Below are positions 1 through 8,291 of a DNA stretch of 33,588 nt, in pieces; the stretch's first letter is position 1; every line of letters begins with the position of its first letter. Made by a program: the position numbers and the translations under genes. The DNA is from CAZSMC01 sp964607755 (GTDB taxonomy: Bacteria > Zhuqueibacterota > Zhuqueibacteria > Residuimicrobiales > Krinioviventaceae), in NCBI GenBank assembly GCA_964607755.1, contig CAZSMC010000046.1:1-33588 (forward strand), read 5' to 3'. The notes beneath the pieces are model-generated. The model had not been told where the DNA came from and searched no databases. It saw nothing but the letters and a program-made list of their open reading frames with translations.

Positions 1-1
1 C

Positions 2-79
2 TTTTTACTGGCTGTTGAAGAACCGACTGCACGTGAAATGAAAAAAATAGCGGAACGAGCGATATCATCAAAGGTATAG
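2..79 (+). CDS. C-terminal tail of an unidentified protein (truncated by window edge)
   Basis: An open frame enters from the left edge and ends at a TAG at 77-79. It codes for about 25 residues, beginning FLLAVEEPTAREM, with a helical, charged character typical of a C-terminal helix. There is too little sequence to name a family. The next gene is on the opposite strand, so this gene is convergent with it across about 580 nt of non-coding DNA. No clear terminator hairpin follows it. Confidence 0.5.
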   Translation, partial: FLLAVEEPTAREMKKIAERAISSKV

Positions 80-657
80 TTATTTAAATCCTTTTAAATT
101 TATCCTGCTTAATTCATGAATTTAACCACAAAGATACTATCTTGATTAAAATCTATACTTTCATAATTTCGATGTGTTACAGGGTTCATAATTTAACGCA
201 AAGTTCGCCAAGCACGCAGAGTATTCGCAGAGAAAAACCAGGCCTGTTTAATTGTCAACATCATTATCCATTTTGATATTGACCTCTTTATTCCGAATCA
301 CTGCACACCTATTTCTTGTTGTTTATATTAAATCTGAATAATTTTTGCCCATCACAAAATAACCAGGATCGTTTTGACGTTATCATGAAAGCAAGTTCAG
401 AAATATTTTCCTCTTCGCATCTTTGCGACCTCGGCGGTCTCGGCGTTGAAATAAATTGAATAAAAGAATGAAATACACCTCATATTGATATGGCTTTAAT
501 AAAACATCTTTCCATAAGATACGAGTTCTCAAAGGTGGCACAAAGGACACAAAAGAAATCCTTTGTGATCTCTGTGAAAATCTCTGTGCCCTCTGTGGTT
601 AATAAAAATAAAAAGCAAACTGTTTCCCACACATCGTGATTTAAAGTACGTTCTATT
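80..657. repeat. Non-coding spacer with imperfect ~10-nt-periodic repeats
   Basis: No convincing gene is present. Three patches carry a loose repeat with steps of about 9-10 nt: 119-236 (AACCACAAAG, then AACGCAAAGTTCGCCAAG and further CGCAGAG steps), 412-452 (the same type in reverse orientation) and 534-604 (ACAGAG/CACAAAG steps, read best on the minus strand from a TTAACCACAGAGG start). The third patch is partly self-complementary. A related copy lies in the trpF-trpB gap at 27980-28023. The element looks dispersed rather than local. Confidence 0.55.
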
Positions 658-1956
658 TCACCCACCCACATACTCCCGAATACTCTTAACAATCGTCTCC
701 CACGTCCAGCGGCGTTTTTCGTCGTCAGTTTCGAGCAGGGTGATCCGGAATCCCGGTTTGTTGCAGCAAAAGCCAGTGAGCGGCACAACGCAAATACCGG
801 TAGCGCCGAGCAGGTAATACACAAACCGCTTGTCCGGTGCAACAGTAAGCGCCTTGTTTTCCACCAACGCGCGAACGTTGCTATCATCGATGGGTAAGGT
901 CTGGTTGTTATTGAGAATCCCGGGTTTGAACAAAACCGTCATATAGAACGCGCCGCGTGTTCTATTGACAATAACCTCGTCGCATTGGCTAAAAATCTCG
1001 TACGCTTCGTTTGCCCGGGCTTTAAACATCTTTTTGCGGCGCTCGAGGTGTTCGAGGTACCGTTCATCACCGATAATTCTGGGAATAGCCCGTTGCGGCA
1101 AACTGGTCGAGCACACTTCCAGCATCTTGGCGTTAATAACGCTTTTGATATAGCGCTGAAACATGGGAAATTTATCCTGATTAAACACTTCGATCCAGCC
1201 GCAGCGCGCACCAGGCCACGGCAATTCCTTGGAAATGCCGCGCAAGGCAATACCGGGCACATCGTCTATGACTTCACTGAGATGCATGGTTTGTGCGCCA
1301 TTGTAAACAATATGCGCGTAAATTTCATCGCACATGACAAACACGCGGTAACGTTTGGCAATGTCAATAATATCTTCTAATATCTGTCTGGGATAAACAG
1401 CCCCGGTCGGATTATCCGGATTGATCATCAAAATGCCGGCAATCGAGTCGTTGTATTTTACTTTATTTTCCAGATCAATCAAATCCGGCATCCATTCGTT
1501 TCCCGGATCAAGTTCATACGTCAGATGTTCATATCCGGAATGCGATGCTTCGGCAGACGAATGCGTCGAGTAAGCTGGCGAGGGGCCGATAACCCGGGCT
1601 TCGCGTTTCATTAATCCGAAAAGCCGTGCTACCGCATCTCCCAGGCCGTTAAAAAACACAATATCGTCATCGCTGACCTGGCAACCACCGCGCTCATTGA
1701 CTTTTTGAGCTAAAAAAGTCCGCGTATCCGGGGTGCCCCGGGTATCAACGTAACTGTATGTTTCATCTTTTTTTACCAAATCTCCTATAATCTCTTTGAT
1801 CCAATGCGGCAGCTTTTCACCTTTCTGGATCGGATCACCGATATTTTCCCAGGTAATGTCGACACCGAGATTTTTTATCTCGTGAGCAATAGCGACAATT
1901 TCGCGAATTTCATAAGTGAGCTGTTCGGCTCCTTCATGAACAATGTTTCGACGCAT
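658..1956 (-). CDS. PLP-dependent class I/II aminotransferase
   Basis: A fold-type I aminotransferase that moves an amino group between an amino acid and a 2-oxo acid; the exact substrate cannot be read from sequence. Visible motifs, numbered from a TTG two codons upstream, are NPDNPTG (181-187) for substrate and cofactor binding, CDEIY with the PLP-pyridine aspartate at D212, and SKELPWPGARCGW with the Schiff-base lysine K245. The start chosen is the ATG giving MRRNIV, because AAAGGA sits 7 nt upstream; this gives 432 residues, normal for the family. Its start is 105 nt downstream of gpmI on the same strand, so the two may be co-transcribed. Aspartate, alanine and aromatic aminotransferase activities all remain possible. 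Confidence 0.9.
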   Translation of the reverse strand: MRRNIVHEGAEQLTYEIREIVAIAHEIKNLGVDITWENIGDPIQKGEKLPHWIKEIIGDLVKKDETYSYVDTRGTPDTRTFLAQKVNERGGCQVSDDDIVFFNGLGDAVARLFGLMKREARVIGPSPAYSTHSSAEASHSGYEHLTYELDPGNEWMPDLIDLENKVKYNDSIAGILMINPDNPTGAVYPRQILEDIIDIAKRYRVFVMCDEIYAHIVYNGAQTMHLSEVIDDVPGIALRGISKELPWPGARCGWIEVFNQDKFPMFQRYIKSVINAKMLEVCSTSLPQRAIPRIIGDERYLEHLERRKKMFKARANEAYEIFSQCDEVIVNRTRGAFYMTVLFKPGILNNNQTLPIDDSNVRALVENKALTVAPDKRFVYYLLGATGICVVPLTGFCCNKPGFRITLLETDDEKRRWTWETIVKSIREYVGG

Positions 1957-1995
1957 AAACAAGTCCTTTTATTGTGCTTTTTGACTGTTAAAATA

Positions 1996-2021
1996 CAGAC
2001 CGGCCGGAACCGGCCTGCTCT
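1996..2021 (-). terminator. GC-rich hairpin between gpmI and the aminotransferase gene
   Basis: GGCCGGAACCGGCC (2002-2015) is a perfect inverted repeat inside weaker CAG/CTG outer pairing. On the minus strand it is followed by a short broken T run (TATTTTAA). It could be a weak terminator or pause site after gpmI; the T run is poor, so read-through is likely. Confidence 0.3.
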
Positions 2022-2061
2022 GATTTTAGTACGTTATTATTTCAATTGTGATTAGAAGCGA

Positions 2062-3702
2062 TCATTTTGCTGCGGCAGTAAATTCGATCAACGACGGATC
2101 ATAATCCTCCACTTTTTCAAAACCCAAAAGATTCATGATCGTCGAGGCGATATTGCTGAGACCACGCTCTTTCAAATCTGCCATTTTATATTCCCCATGA
2201 TAATTCGGATCCACAATGATAAACGGCACCGGATTCAGCGTATGCGCGGTCTTTGGGACTTTTTTGCCGTCTATTTCGGTATACATTTCTTCTGAATTGC
2301 CATGATCCGCCGTGACGATAGCAATGCCGTTGAGCTCTTTGACTGTTTCAATCAGGCGGCCCACGCATTCATCCACAGTTTCCATAGCAACGATTGCCGC
2401 TTCCAGTTTGCCGGTATGACCGACCATATCGCCATTGGCAAAGTTGACGCGTCCGAAACGGTAATCGCTACTCTTTAGCATTTTGACCGTCTCGTCTGCA
2501 ATTTCATACGCTTTCATTTTGGGTTTTTTATCGAATTCAATTTTATCCGATGGAATTTTGACATAGTTTTCAAGCGACTTGTCAATATAACCGGAGCGAT
2601 TGCCGTTCCAGAAATAAGTCACATGCCCGAATTTTTGTGTTTCCGAAATGGCAAACTGTGTCACACCGGCAGTAACAAGATACTGCGACACCGTGCGGTC
2701 GATTCGCGGCGGCTCGATGACAAAATTTGACGGCACATGCAAATCGCCGTCGTACTCCATCATGCCGGCATAGAACACATCCGGTACCTGTCCGCGATCA
2801 AATTCCTTAAAATCTTTTTCATCAAAGGCCCGGGAAATTTCCACCGCCCGGTCGCCACGGAAATTGTAATTGAGCACGCTGTCGCCGTCCTCTATTTTTC
2901 CCACCGGCTCGTCGTTTTCATCAACAATCACAAACGGGTGGAGATACTGGTCAGTGATTTTCGGGTCTTCATCGTACATGGTTTGCACGGCCTCGGCAGC
3001 GGATTTAAATTTTCTGCCATTGCCATGCACATGCGCTTCCCAACCGCGCTGCACCACATCCCAATCGGCTTCATAGCGGTCCATGGTCGTCACCATGCGC
3101 CCGCCGCCGGATGCAATGACATAATCATAGCCTTTTTCCTTGGAAATATTGTCCAAAAGTTCCTGGGTCGAGTTGATGTACTGCAATGCAGATTTTTCAC
3201 CTACATCACGGCCATCCAACAAGGCGTGAACCCGAACTTTTTTAACGCCATTTTCGGCTGCTTTACGGATCAGCGCGAACAAATGACTGATATGTGAGTG
3301 CACATTGCCGTCGGACAGCAAGCCGATAAAATGAAGCGCTCCTCCCTGTTCGCAGCGATCCATCATGGTTTGCCAGGCTTTGCTCCTGAAAATATCTCCG
3401 GACTCGATAGAGATATCTACAAGTTTGGCGCCCTGGGCAAAAACGCGTCCGGCGCCAATAGCGTTATGCCCGACTTCGCTGTTGCCCATGTCACTGTCCG
3501 AAGGCAGGCCCACCGCCGGTCCGTGCGCCTTGAGCGTGGTAACCAAATCACCCTTTAATAGATTTTTAAAAACCGGCATGTTCGCTTTATAAACAGCGTT
3601 GCCGTCATATTCTTTTCCCAAACCAACACCATCCATGATGATAAGCAGCAGCGGTCCTGGACGTCCCTGGAAAACATCAAGTTTCTTTAATTCCAAAGCC
3701 AT
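2062..3702 (-). CDS. gpmI: 2,3-bisphosphoglycerate-independent phosphoglycerate mutase
   Basis: Cytosolic glycolytic enzyme that interconverts 3- and 2-phosphoglycerate through a phosphoserine intermediate, using two Mn ions and no bisphosphoglycerate cofactor. The alkaline-phosphatase-superfamily fold is shown by IIMDGVG (metal-binding D24), DMGNSEVGHNAIGAGR with nucleophile S75, and a C-terminal VTADHGNSEEM metal motif. At 546 residues it is slightly longer than the common 510-residue form. GAGGA lies 5 nt before the ATG. It is divergent from transketolase across a 338-nt AT-rich spacer, so two central-carbon genes share a control region. Confidence 0.96.
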   Translation of the reverse strand: MALELKKLDVFQGRPGPLLLIIMDGVGLGKEYDGNAVYKANMPVFKNLLKGDLVTTLKAHGPAVGLPSDSDMGNSEVGHNAIGAGRVFAQGAKLVDISIESGDIFRSKAWQTMMDRCEQGGALHFIGLLSDGNVHSHISHLFALIRKAAENGVKKVRVHALLDGRDVGEKSALQYINSTQELLDNISKEKGYDYVIASGGGRMVTTMDRYEADWDVVQRGWEAHVHGNGRKFKSAAEAVQTMYDEDPKITDQYLHPFVIVDENDEPVGKIEDGDSVLNYNFRGDRAVEISRAFDEKDFKEFDRGQVPDVFYAGMMEYDGDLHVPSNFVIEPPRIDRTVSQYLVTAGVTQFAISETQKFGHVTYFWNGNRSGYIDKSLENYVKIPSDKIEFDKKPKMKAYEIADETVKMLKSSDYRFGRVNFANGDMVGHTGKLEAAIVAMETVDECVGRLIETVKELNGIAIVTADHGNSEEMYTEIDGKKVPKTAHTLNPVPFIIVDPNYHGEYKMADLKERGLSNIASTIMNLLGFEKVEDYDPSLIEFTAAAK

Positions 3703-4040
3703 AGTTTCCTCTTTTCTATTAAAATGTTCGATTTCCTTTTAAAATATCTTGTTATTATTACCAAAGTTCCGTTATGCTGGCTTTTATAACAAGAACGATC
3801 TGGTTTTATGATACAAATTATATAAAACGAATCATATAATTTAAAGATTTTAACGTCATAATAAAAGCGTAAATTTCTATATTTTTGTTTTTTATCGAGG
3901 TTTTCTAAACCGGTTCAAATGTATTGCGTCTTTGCTTTAAATTTTTTATAATATATAAAATTAAAATGAATGAAAATTCCAGCCGATATAAGTAAGAGCA
4001 AAAGACATAGAGGACGAACTAAAAAAAACAGAGGGTAAAA
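3703..4040. other. Divergent gpmI / transketolase intergenic region
   Basis: AT-rich spacer with no gene. It holds the predicted transketolase promoter (3924-3952). No convincing gpmI promoter, riboswitch or terminator could be picked out by eye. Confidence 0.5.
3924..3952 (+). promoter_or_regulatory. Predicted sigma70-type promoter for transketolase
   Basis: A -35-like TTGCGT (3924-3929) is followed after exactly 17 nt by a perfect -10 TATAAT (3947-3952). Transcription would start near 3960, leaving a leader of about 80 nt before the ATG at 4041. Confidence 0.6.
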
Positions 4041-6059
4041 ATGAAAAATCTGGACAACATGACGATTGAAGAGATGACCATAAATACCATCCGGACGTTA
4101 TCCATGGATGCCGTTCAAAAAGCCAATTCAGGCCACCCAGGCACGCCAATGGCTCTGGCTCCTTTGGCTTATCTGCTTTATAAAAATGTTTTGCAACACA
4201 ATCCAAAAAATCCAGAATGGTTTAACCGGGATCGGTTCATTCTATCCGCTGGTCATGCTTCCATGCTGCTTTATTCGATTCTGCATTTAAGCGGTTACGA
4301 TGTATCCCTGGACGACCTTAAAAAGTTTCGTCAACTTGGCAGTACTACGCCGGGGCATCCGGAATTCGCTGAAACGCCCGGCGTGGAAACCACAACCGGC
4401 CCCCTGGGCCAGGGCATTTCCAACTCGGTCGGTATGGCTATCGCAGAAGCTCATTTAGCCGCTACCTATAACCGTGATGACTTTAACATCATCGATCACT
4501 ACACTTTTGCGCTGTGCAGCGACGGTGATTTCATGGAAGGTGTATCTCATGAAGCCGCTTCAATTGCCGGTCATTTCAAGTTGGGCAAACTCATTTGGTT
4601 TTATGATGATAATCATATTTCCATTGAAGGACAAACTGAATTGACCTATTCTGATAACGTACTCAAACGCGTTGAAGCTTATCACTGGCACGTCATTGAT
4701 TTGGGTGAAAAAGCGGATGACCTGGATGCGATCCAAAAGGCAGTTGATGAAGCCAGGGCCGAAACGGAACGACCGTCGTTAATTATCGTTCGATCTCACA
4801 TTGGTTATGGCGCGCCAAACTTGCAGGATACGAATACAGCTCACGGTGCACCGTTGGGCGAAGATGAAATAAAAGCGACAAAAAAATTTTACGGCTGGCC
4901 CGAAGACGAGCATTTTCTGGTACCGGATGGGGTCAAGGACCACATGTCTGACATAATCAAAAAAGGCAAAAAATCAGAAGATAAATGGCAGAACATGTTT
5001 GCTTCCTATAAAGAAAAATATCCTCAACTTGCGGAGCAACTCGAGTCATCTATTGCCGGACGATTACCCAAAGACTGGGACAGCGACCTGCCTACATATT
5101 CCCCGGACAAAGGTGCACAGGCTACACGCTCTATTGGTGGCGAGGTGTTGAATGCCATTTCAGCCAAAGTGCCGTATGTGATCGGCGGCGCCGCGGACTT
5201 GAATCCGTCTACAAAAACATTTTTAAAAAACAGTGGTTACTTTGCCGCCGATGCTTATCAAAATAAAAACATACCATGGGGTGTGCGGGAATTTATCATG
5301 GCCGGCGCTTCTTCCGGGCTTGCGCTTCACGGTGGGCTGCGCCCGTTTGCAAGCACGTTTTACGTATTCACGGATTACGCCCGTCCTGCCATCCGCATGG
5401 CAGCTCTTATGAAATTACCGGTCATCTATGTAATGACGCACGACTCGATTGCTGTAGGTGAAGACGGTCCGACTCACCAACCTGTTGAGCACCTGACATC
5501 ATTCCGTGCCATGCCGAACTTGACAGCAATCCGCCCTGCAGATGCCAATGAAGTGACCGAAGCCTGGCGTGTCGCCATGCAGCACACCGACGGTCCGTGC
5601 ATGCTGGTCATGACGCGACAAAAATTACCGATTTTCGACCGCAGTAAAGTTGCCTCAGCAAAAGGTGTAGCGCAAGGCGCATATATTCTGTCTAAAGAAA
5701 AAGGTGACCAGGCAGATATCATTCTGATCGGCAGCGGGTCTGAGGTGCATCTTTTACTCGAGGCTAAAGAGGAACTTGCAAAAGACGGCATCGATGCACG
5801 CGTTGTCAGTATGCCAAGCTGGGAACTCTTTCGCAAACAGGACAAAACGTACAAAGAAAGTGTACTCGATCCAAAAGTTAAAAAACGTTTAGCAGTCGAA
5901 GCGGCCACTGCACAGGGATGGTGCGAATGGGTTGGTGATAAAGGTGACGTGATTGGCATGCACACATTTGGCGCAAGCGGACCTTACAAAGAGGTGCTGC
6001 CTCATTTTGGATTTTCAGTTGGAAATGTGGTTAAAAAAGTAAGAACGCTCTTGAAATAG
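4041..6059 (+). CDS. tkt: Transketolase
   Basis: TPP- and Mg-dependent enzyme of the non-oxidative pentose phosphate pathway, moving two-carbon ketol units between sugar phosphates. The full-length 672-residue chain has an N-terminal TPP domain (HPGTP at 32-36, GHAS at 71-74, the TPP/Mg motif SDGDFMEG at 160-167 through N191), a central pyrimidine domain with the catalytic glutamate at about E474 in VGEDGPTHQPVEH, and a C-terminal domain. GAGGG precedes the ATG by about 5 nt. It appears monocistronic: a predicted promoter lies about 90 nt upstream and a strong terminator follows directly. Confidence 0.97.
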   Translation: MKNLDNMTIEEMTINTIRTLSMDAVQKANSGHPGTPMALAPLAYLLYKNVLQHNPKNPEWFNRDRFILSAGHASMLLYSILHLSGYDVSLDDLKKFRQLGSTTPGHPEFAETPGVETTTGPLGQGISNSVGMAIAEAHLAATYNRDDFNIIDHYTFALCSDGDFMEGVSHEAASIAGHFKLGKLIWFYDDNHISIEGQTELTYSDNVLKRVEAYHWHVIDLGEKADDLDAIQKAVDEARAETERPSLIIVRSHIGYGAPNLQDTNTAHGAPLGEDEIKATKKFYGWPEDEHFLVPDGVKDHMSDIIKKGKKSEDKWQNMFASYKEKYPQLAEQLESSIAGRLPKDWDSDLPTYSPDKGAQATRSIGGEVLNAISAKVPYVIGGAADLNPSTKTFLKNSGYFAADAYQNKNIPWGVREFIMAGASSGLALHGGLRPFASTFYVFTDYARPAIRMAALMKLPVIYVMTHDSIAVGEDGPTHQPVEHLTSFRAMPNLTAIRPADANEVTEAWRVAMQHTDGPCMLVMTRQKLPIFDRSKVASAKGVAQGAYILSKEKGDQADIILIGSGSEVHLLLEAKEELAKDGIDARVVSMPSWELFRKQDKTYKESVLDPKVKKRLAVEAATAQGWCEWVGDKGDVIGMHTFGASGPYKEVLPHFGFSVGNVVKKVRTLLK

Positions 6060-6067
6060 TTTTATTC

Positions 6068-6100
6068 ACACCGGCTTGGTCAATAACAAGCCGGTGTTTT
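6068..6100 (+). terminator. Intrinsic terminator after transketolase
   Basis: ACACCGGCTTG (6068-6078) pairs perfectly with CAAGCCGGTGT (6087-6097) around an 8-nt loop and ends in TTTT. It begins 8 nt after the transketolase stop codon. The T run overlaps the first copy of the 28-bp osmC-tail repeat. Confidence 0.8.
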
Positions 6101-6123
6101 AGTGCCTACTGCTCCAGGTACGC
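6096..6123. repeat. 28-bp direct repeat, copy 1 (duplicated osmC tail)
   Basis: Identical to 6160-6187, which is the last few codons, the stop codon and the first bases downstream of osmC. This copy sits 64 bp away, beyond the functional stop. It looks like a short duplication of the osmC 3' end. Confidence 0.75.
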
Positions 6124-6159
6124 ACGTTCTTTCGGAGACCGGCTCGCAGACTTCAGAGC

Positions 6160-6187
6160 GTTTTAGTGCCTACTGCTCCAGGTACGC
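6160..6187. repeat. 28-bp direct repeat, copy 2 (3' end of osmC)
   Basis: Includes the osmC stop codon (CTA at 6170-6172 on the plus strand) and the codons for the C-terminal AYLEQ. Identical to 6096-6123. Confidence 0.75.
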
Positions 6188-6604
6188 CGTCATTGAGATA
6201 TCGCATGCCAGCGCTTTTGACACCGGGCAATTATCTTTTGCTGCATTTGCCAGGTCTTGAAACATTATCATGTCCAGACCGGGTACCCTGGCTTTTAAAT
6301 CGAGATGAGCTTTTTTAATCGTAAATTCATCACCTTGTTTTTCAATGGTCACCTTGCCCTGAACATCGAGAGTATCCGGTATAAATCCTTTTCCTTCCAT
6401 TTCAACACCAAGGGCCATGGCAAAACAGCCGGCATGTGCTGCTGCAATCAATTCTTCGGGATTTGTTCCCTCTTTTCCATCCTCGTTTTTAAACCGCGTT
6501 TTAAAACTAAAAGGTTGAGCTGACAACGCATTACTTTGAGTTGTTAGTTCGCCGCTGCCATCGGTTCCTTTTCCTTTCCATACTGCTCTTGCTGTGCGTT
6601 TCAT
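6170..6604 (-). CDS. osmC: OsmC-family organic hydroperoxide peroxidase
   Basis: Thiol peroxidase that reduces organic hydroperoxides, usually with reducing power from lipoylated proteins. The 144-residue chain has the two family cysteines: C60 in AAHAGCFAMAL (peroxidatic) and C126 in NCPVSKAL (resolving). The NPEELIAAAHAGC motif points to the OsmC rather than the Ohr branch. The ATG giving MKRTARAVW was chosen because AAGGAG lies 7 nt upstream; an upstream ATG adds six residues and has no better site. It is convergent with transketolase. The last codons are part of a 28-bp duplication. Confidence 0.93.
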   Translation of the reverse strand: MKRTARAVWKGKGTDGSGELTTQSNALSAQPFSFKTRFKNEDGKEGTNPEELIAAAHAGCFAMALGVEMEGKGFIPDTLDVQGKVTIEKQGDEFTIKKAHLDLKARVPGLDMIMFQDLANAAKDNCPVSKALACDISMTAYLEQ

Positions 6605-6711
6605 TAGTTTTCTCCTTTTCATATATTAATCTTTTAGAAAAAAACACAAAAACAGTCGCATTATTTCCCCAAAAAATGAAAACAGGATTAGGTAACACAT
6701 AAAATAATCAC

Positions 6712-6739
6712 TTGGTTTTTTAGTAAAAAATGTTACAAT
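6712..6739 (+). promoter_or_regulatory. Predicted promoter for the DUF1080/PHP-like lipoprotein gene
   Basis: TTGGTT (6712-6717), a 16-nt spacer and TACAAT (6734-6739) resemble a sigma70-type promoter about 40 nt before the ATG at 6778. Confidence 0.5.
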
Positions 6740-6777
6740 GTAAAGACAATACGATTTAAATAACAAGGAGAAGAATT

Positions 6778-8229
6778 ATGATTCGTCGTGCGCTTTTTGT
6801 GGTATTGGCAGCGGTTGTTGTTTTGAGCTCAGCTTGTACTCAAGCTGACAAAGGATGGGTGTCACTCTTTGACGGTGAAACCTTGAACGGCTGGAAAGCC
6901 AGCGAACATCCGTATGCGTTTCGGATTGAGGATGATGCTATCGTTTGTGACGGAGAACGCTCGCATCTGTTTTATATGGGAGGAGACAGTGCCCGGTTCA
7001 AGAATTTTGAATTCAAGGCAGATGTCATGTTTAAAGAAAACGCCAATTCAGGGATTTATTTTCACACCGAATATCAGAAAGAGGGATGGCCGTCCAAGGG
7101 GTACGAAGCTCAGGTTTGCGGCAAATTTATGGCAGATAACGGCTACATCGAGCGAAAGAAAACCGGCAGTCTGTACGGGATCCGCAACCTGTACAAATCG
7201 CCGGTCAGAGCGAACGAGTGGTTCAATTATTACATTATTGTCAAAGGCCGAACCATTCGCATCAAAATTAACGATCAGCTCATGGTGGATTATACCGAGG
7301 ATGACGGCATGACCCGCCCGGAAAATCTCAAAGGCCGTGAACTCTCATCCGGAACCTTTGCCCTGCAATGTCATGATCCTGAAAGCCGGGTTTATTTCAA
7401 GAACATCAAGGTGAAACCATTGCCAGATGATATTGAAACACCCGGGGTACCCGTAGAGAATGCGGAACTGGATGCCAGAATCACCCGGCTGCATTCCCAA
7501 AATTTTCCGTTGATTGATTATCATATCCACCTCAAAGGTGGGCTCACCATGGAGCAGGCATTGGCACATTCCCGAGAGTATGGCATTACATACGGCATTG
7601 CTGTGAATTGCGGACTAAACTTTCCGATTTCCGATGATGAATCGCTGCAGCAGTTTATCGACAGCTATGTACAACCGCCGCAGACGTTTTTTGGCATGCA
7701 GGCAGAAGGACGCGAATGGGTGGTTTTGTTCTCCAAAGAATCAATTGAAAAATTCGATTACGTTTTCACAGACGCCATGACCTGGACGAACGACGACGGA
7801 AAGCGCATGCGTTTGTGGATTGAGGATGAGGTCGAGGTTGGTGATCCCCAGCATTTTATGGATATGCTGGTCGACCGTATCGAAAAAATTATGACCGAAC
7901 CCATTGACATTTATGTGAATCCCACTTTTTTGCCCAAAGAAATTGCCGACCGTTACGACGAGTTGTGGACGCAAGAGCGCATCGACCGCGTGGTTAAGGC
8001 GCTGGCTGAAAACAATATCGCTCTAGAAATCAATGCGCGTTACAAATTGCCTTCTGCTAAAATAATCAAACAGGCTAAAGCGGCTGGTGTAAAATTCACA
8101 TTCGGAACCAACAATACTGGCCCGGATTTTGGTCACCTGGAATATTGTTTGGAGATGATCAAAGAGTGTAACCTGGAACCGGATGATATGTGGTATCCGG
8201 AAGCATTTCGAGTCAAAACTGAAAATTAA
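6778..8229 (+). CDS. Lipoprotein: DUF1080 (3-keto-disaccharide hydrolase-type) domain fused to a PHP-like domain
   Basis: The N-terminus is a lipoprotein signal peptide (hydrophobic run, then LSSAC with lipidated C20), so the protein is probably membrane-anchored outside the cytoplasm. Residues about 25-215 are a DUF1080 domain (WVSLFDGETLNGWK start, NSGIYFHTEY, VYFKNIKVKPL end), a concanavalin-like fold linked to unusual glycoside cleavage. Residues about 235-483 resemble a PHP/TIM-barrel metallohydrolase with DYHIHLKGG (H249, H251). The usual PHP aspartate-histidine motif near the end is instead GTNNTG (443-448), so full metal binding is doubtful. AAGGAG lies 7 nt before the ATG. A sugar-related surface role is inferred; no substrate can be named. 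Confidence 0.8.
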   Translation: MIRRALFVVLAAVVVLSSACTQADKGWVSLFDGETLNGWKASEHPYAFRIEDDAIVCDGERSHLFYMGGDSARFKNFEFKADVMFKENANSGIYFHTEYQKEGWPSKGYEAQVCGKFMADNGYIERKKTGSLYGIRNLYKSPVRANEWFNYYIIVKGRTIRIKINDQLMVDYTEDDGMTRPENLKGRELSSGTFALQCHDPESRVYFKNIKVKPLPDDIETPGVPVENAELDARITRLHSQNFPLIDYHIHLKGGLTMEQALAHSREYGITYGIAVNCGLNFPISDDESLQQFIDSYVQPPQTFFGMQAEGREWVVLFSKESIEKFDYVFTDAMTWTNDDGKRMRLWIEDEVEVGDPQHFMDMLVDRIEKIMTEPIDIYVNPTFLPKEIADRYDELWTQERIDRVVKALAENNIALEINARYKLPSAKIIKQAKAAGVKFTFGTNNTGPDFGHLEYCLEMIKECNLEPDDMWYPEAFRVKTEN

Positions 8230-8252
8230 TCTGGTGATTTAAAAAATGATTG

Positions 8253-8291
8253 AGCAGCGGGTCTGCACAAAGCAAACTCGCTGCTTTTTTT
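8253..8291 (+). terminator. Intrinsic terminator between convergent genes
   Basis: AGCAGCG (8253-8259) pairs with CGCTGCT (8279-8285), followed by seven Ts (8285-8291) that run into the stop codon of the M48 gene on the other strand. It ends the lipoprotein gene; on the minus strand the T run is displaced by several bases, so bidirectional use is possible but weaker. Confidence 0.75.

Noticed and set aside
480..887. 135-codon minus-strand frame.
   Set aside because: It overlaps the aminotransferase 3' end in another frame and the periodic repeat; no recognisable features.
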